This document shows positions 1 to 4,169 of a stretch of 6,602 nucleotides of DNA, one piece after another. A model generated the notes under the pieces. That model had not been told where the DNA came from and made no database searches. It worked only from the letters and a program-made list of their open reading frames with translations. Position 1 is the stretch's first letter, and each line of letters starts with the position of its first letter. The position numbers and the translations under genes were made by a program. This DNA is from Phycisphaerales bacterium UBA2402 (GTDB lineage: Bacteria > Planctomycetota > Phycisphaerae > Phycisphaerales > UBA1924): the NCBI GenBank assembly GCA_002343715.1, contig DDSA01000181.1:1-6602 (forward strand). Reading direction: 5' to 3'.

Positions 1-293
1 CGGGCGCGCCCAAGGTGCGGGCGATGCAGATCATCGACGAACTGGAGGCGACTCGGCGGGGGCCTTACTGCGGGTGCATCGGTTTCATCGCCGACAGCGG
101 CGACGCGTGGTTCAACGTGGCGATCCGCACGGCGCTTCTGTGCGGCGAGCCGGGTGCCGCGCCGGGTGAGATCCGGCGCGGGGTGATGGACTACAGCGTG
201 GGCGCCGGGATCGTGGCCGAGAGCGACCCCCAGCGCGAATGGGAAGAGACGCTCTTGAAGGCGGCGGGTTTGCGCACGTTGCTGGGGGTATGA
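1..293 (+). CDS. C-terminal part of chorismate-binding enzyme (aminodeoxychorismate/anthranilate synthase component I), 5' truncated by window
   Basis: The reading frame is open from the window edge (first whole codon at base 3) to the TGA at 291-293. It gives roughly the last 97 residues of a chorismate-binding domain protein. The signature block GAPKVRAMQIIDELE lies at the very start. It is followed by RRGPYCGCIGF, then NVAIRT, then GAGIVAESDP and a final E-x-E-E-T-type helix (REWEETLLKA). These are the conserved C-terminal motifs of TrpE, PabB, MenF and related enzymes; the last glutamates belong to the Mg-chorismate site in known structures. The family converts chorismate with ammonia into aminodeoxychorismate (folate) or anthranilate (tryptophan) in the cytoplasm. 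The short YCGCIGF and FNVAIRT variants lean towards PabB, but with most of the protein missing TrpE is not excluded. The apparent GTG at base 15 is an internal valine codon, not a start. The gene converges with the next one, 16 bases away. Confidence 0.9.
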   Translation, partial: GAPKVRAMQIIDELEATRRGPYCGCIGFIADSGDAWFNVAIRTALLCGEPGAAPGEIRRGVMDYSVGAGIVAESDPQREWEETLLKAAGLRTLLGV

Positions 294-308
294 GCCGCGG
301 GGCGCGGC
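294..308. terminator. Short GC hairpin between convergent genes, possible bidirectional terminator
   Basis: The gap between the two convergent stop codons is almost entirely a perfect inverted repeat: GCCGCG (294-299), loop GGG, CGCGGC (303-308). A 6-bp all-GC stem exactly between facing genes fits a shared terminator. There is no T-run on either side, so it is not a classical intrinsic terminator. In DNA this GC-rich such a repeat can also arise by chance. Confidence 0.35.
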
Positions 309-309
309 C

Positions 310-1161
310 TTAGAGCCAGCCCTTGCCCATGGCGATGTAGAGCAGGATGCCCATGGCGAAGTAGATGATGATGGCGGCGATCTTGGCATCGGCCGAGTCC
401 ATGTCCATCCACTCGATCATCAGATAGACATACGCCGCGCCGCAGGCCATGGCGATCACCAGCCCCTGACTGCCGATGACGGGGATGCAGCCGAGAATCG
501 CGGCGATAGCCCCCACCACCCCGTGTATGCCCGCGAGTTGCACGAGCATGAGAAAACTCGTGCTGGTGAAGCCCAGCCATGTGATGCAGCAGGCCCAGAG
601 CATCGCGTACGCGACCGCGAGCAGGATCGGAAAAGCGATGAGGTAGCCTATCGCACCCGTCAGACCCCCCCGCGCCAAGGAAATACCCACCCCCACGGCC
701 AACCCGGCGGCGAGAAAGAGGAGTGGACGCCGGAAGGCATCGCGTGAAATTTCCTGACTGACTTCCTCGTCCCATTCGCGCCGACCGGTCAGGGCGTTGA
801 CGTGACCGCACTCGGGGCAGGTGCCGTCCTTCAGACCTTTGAGGTTATACGAACACTTGCGGCAAGTGACGGCCCGGATCCTGCCCATGCGTCGGGGCTT
901 GGGGAGTTTCGGGCTGCCGGGGTCCAACGGCGGGGTGTACCCGCACGATGGGCAAGCCGGGACGCCCACCAGTTGCTCGGCCCCGCACTTGGGGCACGGA
1001 GCGCGGTGCCTCCCCGACAGGTCCAGCGGTGAAACGTCCAACTCGCCCGCCCGCTCGACGCACGCGCGGCAGGCGTAATCCCCCCTGGGGTTGCGCAGGC
1101 GCGGCGTGTTCGAGCAATCTCGCCCGCATTTGATGCAGGTTTTCGGCGCGGCGGCCGGCAT
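310..1161 (-). CDS. Membrane protein with three N-terminal zinc ribbons, function unknown
   Basis: The 283-residue protein has two halves. The first 120 residues are soluble and hold six CxxC knuckles that pair into three likely zinc ribbons: C9/C12 with C31/C34, C56/C59 with C70/C73, and C100/C103 with C115/C118. The third ribbon, CRKCSYNLKGL ... CPECG, is a form I know as recurrent in uncharacterised planctomycete membrane proteins. After a charged linker (126-145) come about five hydrophobic segments, near 146-163, 167-190, 200-222, 225-248 and 260-279. The ribbons would therefore sit at the membrane face. The middle ribbon could bind zinc structurally, or contact a protein or nucleic acid; the sequence does not decide this. 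I do not recognise a function. The ATG at 1161 is preferred because the first CxxC follows directly and a good -10 hexamer lies 7 bases before it. The stop is TAA (310-312). It lies downstream of the epimerase gene on the same strand, 69 bases away, but appears to have its own promoter. Confidence 0.85.
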   Translation of the reverse strand: MPAAAPKTCIKCGRDCSNTPRLRNPRGDYACRACVERAGELDVSPLDLSGRHRAPCPKCGAEQLVGVPACPSCGYTPPLDPGSPKLPKPRRMGRIRAVTCRKCSYNLKGLKDGTCPECGHVNALTGRREWDEEVSQEISRDAFRRPLLFLAAGLAVGVGISLARGGLTGAIGYLIAFPILLAVAYAMLWACCITWLGFTSTSFLMLVQLAGIHGVVGAIAAILGCIPVIGSQGLVIAMACGAAYVYLMIEWMDMDSADAKIAAIIIYFAMGILLYIAMGKGWL

Positions 1162-1174
1162 GGTGCGGATTGTA
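1162..1174 (-). promoter_or_regulatory. -10 promoter element (TACAAT), probably leaderless start for the zinc-ribbon membrane protein
   Basis: Read on the minus strand, TACAAT (plus-strand 1169-1174) is one base from the consensus TATAAT and ends 7 bases before the ATG. Transcription would begin at or next to the A of the start codon. There is no purine-rich Shine-Dalgarno sequence in the 7-base gap. No clear TTGACA-like -35 box is seen at the usual distance. Confidence 0.5.
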
Positions 1175-1230
1175 CCGAAAGAAGGCGGGCGGGTTCCGAG
1201 GTGGCCTCATTGAAACTGCGAGGAATCTCG

Positions 1231-2232
1231 CTACATCGCCCCCGCGTACGCCGCGAAGGTCTCGTGGAACCCGCGCGGGCTGATGCCCAGGTCTTCGCGG
1301 ACCTTGGTCAGGTCGGCGGTGGCGTCCTGCGCCCCCATGCGGGCCATGCCTTCATCAAAGGGGAGAAGGGACGCGAAGCCGAGTTTGCCCGCGGCGAGCG
1401 AGGCACCCGCCGCGGCCTCGGCAGGGATGCCGAAAGGCTCGATGTTTCCCGCATCCAGCTTGTCACGCATCACGCGGATGAGCGCGGGCCAGTCCATGGC
1501 CTCACTCCCGACGAGGTTGTACACCTCGCCGATGGAGGCGGGGTTCTCGAGGGCCGCGGCGAAGGCCGCGGCGACATCTTCAACGGCGATGGGCTGCACC
1601 CTGGGATCGTGCTGGATGACCGGCCCCAGGGGCACGCGCTTGTCCTCCTGGCCGCGGGTGAAATAGGGGACGAAGAGATAGGGCGGTGCCTCGCCCACGA
1701 TCATGCTCTTCATCATCTTCGTGAACTCGCCATCGGGCCCGTGGATCAGGCCGGGGCGGAAGACGGTCCAATCGAGCGTCGAAAGACGGACGATCATCTC
1801 GCCCTCGAACTTCGTCTTCTGATACTCGCTGACCCCGTTGGGGTTGGCCCCCAGCGCGGACATCTGAATGAAGCGCCGCACGCCGCGGGACTCGCAGCCC
1901 GCGACCAGGGAACGCACACTCTCCACGTGGGCCTTGCGGAAGGTGATGGCCCTGCCCGCGGCCACGCCCCGCACCTCGCGGATAATGCCGATGAGGTTGA
2001 TGCAGGCGGTCGCGCCCGTGAGCAGTTCATCGACGATGCCCGGCTCCAGGACATCCCCCTGCACCACCTGCACCGACGCCCCGGGGCCGAAGGGCGGCAG
2101 CACTCGCCGGGCCTTGTCCCGGTCGCGGATCAGGGCGCGAACGGAGTGCCCACGCGCAACAAGTTCGCGGACAATCGCGCGACCAACGAAGCCGGTCGCG
2201 CCTGTGACGGCAACGGTGTGGGTGGAGGCCAT
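1231..2232 (-). CDS. Extended SDR, NAD(P)-binding NDUFA9-like epimerase/dehydratase family protein
   Basis: The 333-residue protein starts MASTHTVAVTGATGFVG, so the dinucleotide-binding TGxxGxxG motif is at residues 10-17 after the first beta strand. D60 in the GDV step, INLIGII (78-84), SALGA (125-129) and the catalytic pair Y137-x3-K141 (YQKTK) follow in order. After these come FRPGLIHGP (158-166) and VQPIAVEDVA (212-221). This order and the NLIG/SALGA motifs match atypical extended SDRs related to the complex I subunit NDUFA9 and to bacterial nucleoside-diphosphate-sugar epimerase-like proteins. Members of this family bind NAD(P), but their substrates are mostly unknown. Residues about 185-211, between the HGP and QPI motifs, form a somewhat long, charged loop. 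The ATG at 2232 is chosen because the Rossmann strand begins at once after it. The frame stays open far upstream across the opposite-strand gene, but that part is arginine-rich shadow translation. The protein is cytoplasmic or membrane-associated; no signal peptide is seen. The stop is TAG (1231-1233). Confidence 0.9.
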   Translation of the reverse strand: MASTHTVAVTGATGFVGRAIVRELVARGHSVRALIRDRDKARRVLPPFGPGASVQVVQGDVLEPGIVDELLTGATACINLIGIIREVRGVAAGRAITFRKAHVESVRSLVAGCESRGVRRFIQMSALGANPNGVSEYQKTKFEGEMIVRLSTLDWTVFRPGLIHGPDGEFTKMMKSMIVGEAPPYLFVPYFTRGQEDKRVPLGPVIQHDPRVQPIAVEDVAAAFAAALENPASIGEVYNLVGSEAMDWPALIRVMRDKLDAGNIEPFGIPAEAAAGASLAAGKLGFASLLPFDEGMARMGAQDATADLTKVREDLGISPRGFHETFAAYAGAM

Positions 2233-2246
2233 GGGGTGGGAGGGTA
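2233..2246 (-). promoter_or_regulatory. -10-like element (TACCCT) at leaderless distance before the SDR gene
   Basis: On the minus strand TACCCT (plus-strand 2241-2246) ends 8 bases before the ATG at 2232. The intervening bases are C-rich with no Shine-Dalgarno sequence. The hexamer is a poor match by itself. It is listed because its spacing is the same as that of the two better hexamers in this window. It lies in the 54-bp divergent region shared with the glycosyltransferase gene. Confidence 0.35.
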
Positions 2247-2272
2247 GGAAGCCGTGTGGGGAGAAGGACTTG

Positions 2273-2286
2273 TACACTCCGCCGCG
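2273..2286 (+). promoter_or_regulatory. -10 promoter element (TACACT), probably leaderless start for the TPR-glycosyltransferase
   Basis: TACACT (2273-2278) ends 8 bases before the ATG at 2287, placing the expected transcription start at about the first base of the start codon. The intervening bases CCGCCGCG contain no ribosome-binding sequence. A purine run at 2259-2268 ends 18 bases before the ATG, too far to act as a Shine-Dalgarno sequence. No convincing -35 box is visible. Confidence 0.45.
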
Positions 2287-4074
2287 ATGCCCGACCCCGG
2301 CCCGGCCAACTCCTCCGCAGCCATCGACGCCCTGATCCGAGAGCACCGCTACGCCCAGGCCGCGGCGGCCTGTGAGGGGGTGCTGCGCTCGAACCCGGAT
2401 GATCTGCACGCCCTGTCGATGCTCTCGCTGGCGGCGCTGCACCTGGGGGATTCCGCCCGTGCGGAGGCGGCGATGGGGCGGGCGGTGGGGCTCAAGCCGG
2501 AGGATGCGGGGCTGCGGATCAACCACGCGAGAACGCTCGCTCCGCTGGGCGAGCACGCGCGGGCCGATGCGGAACTGGAGGCGGCCAAGTCGCTGCGGCC
2601 GGACTGGGTGGAGCCGTGGCTGGTCAGGTCGGAACTCGCAACGGCCCGGGGCGAGCTGCACCTGGCGATGCGCCGGGCCGAGGCGACGGCGATGGCCTTC
2701 CCGGCGGATGGGGATGCGCTGCTCGCCCGTGCGCTCACACTCGCGGCGCTGGGCCGGCCCGAAGAGGCATGGCCCATCGCGCTCGAGGCCCGCGACAAAA
2801 AACCACAGAGCATCCGACACGCCACCGAGGTCGCGTACCTGAGCAACTTCGTGCCGGGCCTGCCCGCGGCGGCCGTGCTGGAGGCGCACACGCACATCGC
2901 CAGGCGATTGAACCGCTTTCAGCCCGTCACCCCGATCAACGCGACGGCCCGTGCGCTCGACGGAAGACCGATCCGGATCGGGCTGGTTTCGCCCGACTTC
3001 CGCGACCACTCCGTCGCGTATTTCCTCGAACCCATCCTCGAACACCACGATCCCGCCGCGGCGGAGTTGTTCGCGTACCACACCGCCCCCAACGAGGATC
3101 ATGTCACCGTGCGGCTTCGGGGGCGTGTGCCGAACTGGCGCTCCATCGCCGGGATGCCGGCCCGGGAGCAGGCCCGCACTTTCGCGCAAGACCGACTCGA
3201 CCTTTTGATTGAACTCGCGGGCCACACCGAGCACAACGCCGTGCCGGCGATGCGCTTCCGGGCCGCGCCGGTGCAGGCCACGTACCTGGGCTACCCCAAC
3301 ACCACGGGCCTGCGCACCATCGACTACCGCATCGTGGATTCCATCACCGACCCGCCCGGCGAGGCCGATGGTCACTGCACCGAACGCCTGTGGCGGCTCG
3401 ATCCGCCCTTTCTGTGCTACCGACCGCAGGAGCCATCGCCGCCGGTGGCCGCCCCGCCGTGCCTCGCGGAAGGGCGTATCACCTTCGGCTCGTTCAACAT
3501 CGCGAGGAAACTCAACAACAGGACGATCTCGCTGTGGACGAGGGTGCTGATGGCCGTGCCCGGTTCTCGGCTCTACCTCAAGTCCCGAGGGCTGGATGAG
3601 GCCGCATTCGCCCATGACCTGCGGTCCCGCTTCGCCGGTGCGGGGGTCGATCCCTCTCGTGTGATGCTCGCCGGGTATGTGCGCGATGTCGACGGGCACC
3701 TGGGGGCCTACCGAGCGCTCGACATCGCCCTCGACCCCGCGCCGTACAACGGCACGACCACGACCTGCGAGGCGTTGTGGATGGGTGTGCCGGTCATCAC
3801 GGTCGCGGGCGATCGGCACTCATCACGCGTTGGCGCGAGCCTGCTCAGAGCCATCGACCTTCCGGAGTTGGTCGCGTCCACCGAAGATGAACTCGTCTCC
3901 GCCGCCGCGGACCTCGCGGGTGATATGACCCGCCTGGTCCGCCTGCGCGAGACCATGCGGGAACGGATGCGATCGAGTTCGCTGTGCGACGGACCGGCGT
4001 TCTGCGGGCGCTTTCTCGCGGCGGCGCACGAGATGGTCCGGGCGGGGCCGGTCGGGATGGGAACCTCGGGCTGA
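2287..4074 (+). CDS. TPR-repeat O-GlcNAc-transferase-like (OGT/SPINDLY, GT41) glycosyltransferase
   Basis: The 595-residue protein has no signal peptide and should act in the cytoplasm. Residues about 11-174 form five TPR repeats: prolines at 37, 71, 105, 139 and 173 are exactly 34 residues apart, each closing a helix-turn-helix unit. A linker leads to a GT41 catalytic region with the conserved blocks in order. These are GLVSPDFRDH (232-241), whose H241 matches His498 of human OGT, then GHT (312-314), YLGYPNTTG (333-341) and SFNIARKLNN (402-411). K408 in the last block matches the nucleotide-contacting lysine of OGT. They are followed by DPAPYNGTTTTCEALWMGVP (483-502) and RVGASLL (514-520). 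The OGT aspartate near the sugar nucleotide is glutamate here (E495), which as I recall also occurs in bacterial members. The family transfers a sugar, GlcNAc in animal OGT and fucose in plant SPINDLY, from a nucleotide donor to Ser/Thr of proteins selected by the TPR arm. Donor and target here are unknown. The ATG at 2287 is preferred over the in-frame GTG at 2254, which would overlap the promoter. Confidence 0.92.
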   Translation: MPDPGPANSSAAIDALIREHRYAQAAAACEGVLRSNPDDLHALSMLSLAALHLGDSARAEAAMGRAVGLKPEDAGLRINHARTLAPLGEHARADAELEAAKSLRPDWVEPWLVRSELATARGELHLAMRRAEATAMAFPADGDALLARALTLAALGRPEEAWPIALEARDKKPQSIRHATEVAYLSNFVPGLPAAAVLEAHTHIARRLNRFQPVTPINATARALDGRPIRIGLVSPDFRDHSVAYFLEPILEHHDPAAAELFAYHTAPNEDHVTVRLRGRVPNWRSIAGMPAREQARTFAQDRLDLLIELAGHTEHNAVPAMRFRAAPVQATYLGYPNTTGLRTIDYRIVDSITDPPGEADGHCTERLWRLDPPFLCYRPQEPSPPVAAPPCLAEGRITFGSFNIARKLNNRTISLWTRVLMAVPGSRLYLKSRGLDEAAFAHDLRSRFAGAGVDPSRVMLAGYVRDVDGHLGAYRALDIALDPAPYNGTTTTCEALWMGVPVITVAGDRHSSRVGASLLRAIDLPELVASTEDELVSAAADLAGDMTRLVRLRETMRERMRSSSLCDGPAFCGRFLAAAHEMVRAGPVGMGTSG

Positions 4075-4154
4075 TGTCCCCCGAGCGAGCGGTTGGAGGA
4101 TCGACATCGCCGAATCAGGTGGAGCCGTGATGCAGGCCCATCCTTGCCGGGGTC

Positions 4155-4169
4155 GATATCCGGGGCTGC
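4155..4169 (+). promoter_or_regulatory. Weak -10-like element (GATATC) before the secreted-protein gene
   Basis: GATATC (4155-4160) is the only AT-rich hexamer near the start codon. It ends 9 bases before the ATG at 4170, similar to but looser than the spacing at the other three genes. It is flanked by two copies of CCGGGG (4147-4152 and 4160-4165). There is no good Shine-Dalgarno sequence. The gene could equally be read through from the glycosyltransferase gene. Confidence 0.2.

Noticed and set aside
1198..1208. GAGG-TGG-CCTC hairpin after the SDR gene as a terminator
   Set aside because: The stem is only 4 bp with no T-run; chance is likely in such DNA.
2254..2286. GTG at 2254 as an earlier start for the glycosyltransferase, with AGGA 4 bases upstream
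   Set aside because: It would place the TACACT promoter element inside the gene. The added 11 residues (MWGEGLVHSAA) resemble nothing, and the ATG at 2287 directly precedes the first TPR.
2233..3819. Minus-strand frame open for 529 codons opposite the glycosyltransferase gene, continuous with the SDR frame (862 codons in all)
   Set aside because: The translation before MASTHT is arginine-, glycine- and histidine-rich with no family motif, while the plus strand carries clear TPR and GT41 motifs. Long antisense open frames are expected in GC-rich coding DNA.
4074..4130. 18-codon ORF whose ATG overlaps the glycosyltransferase stop (ATGA)
   Set aside because: It is too short, has no ribosome-binding site, and the peptide resembles nothing. 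The overlap is most likely chance.
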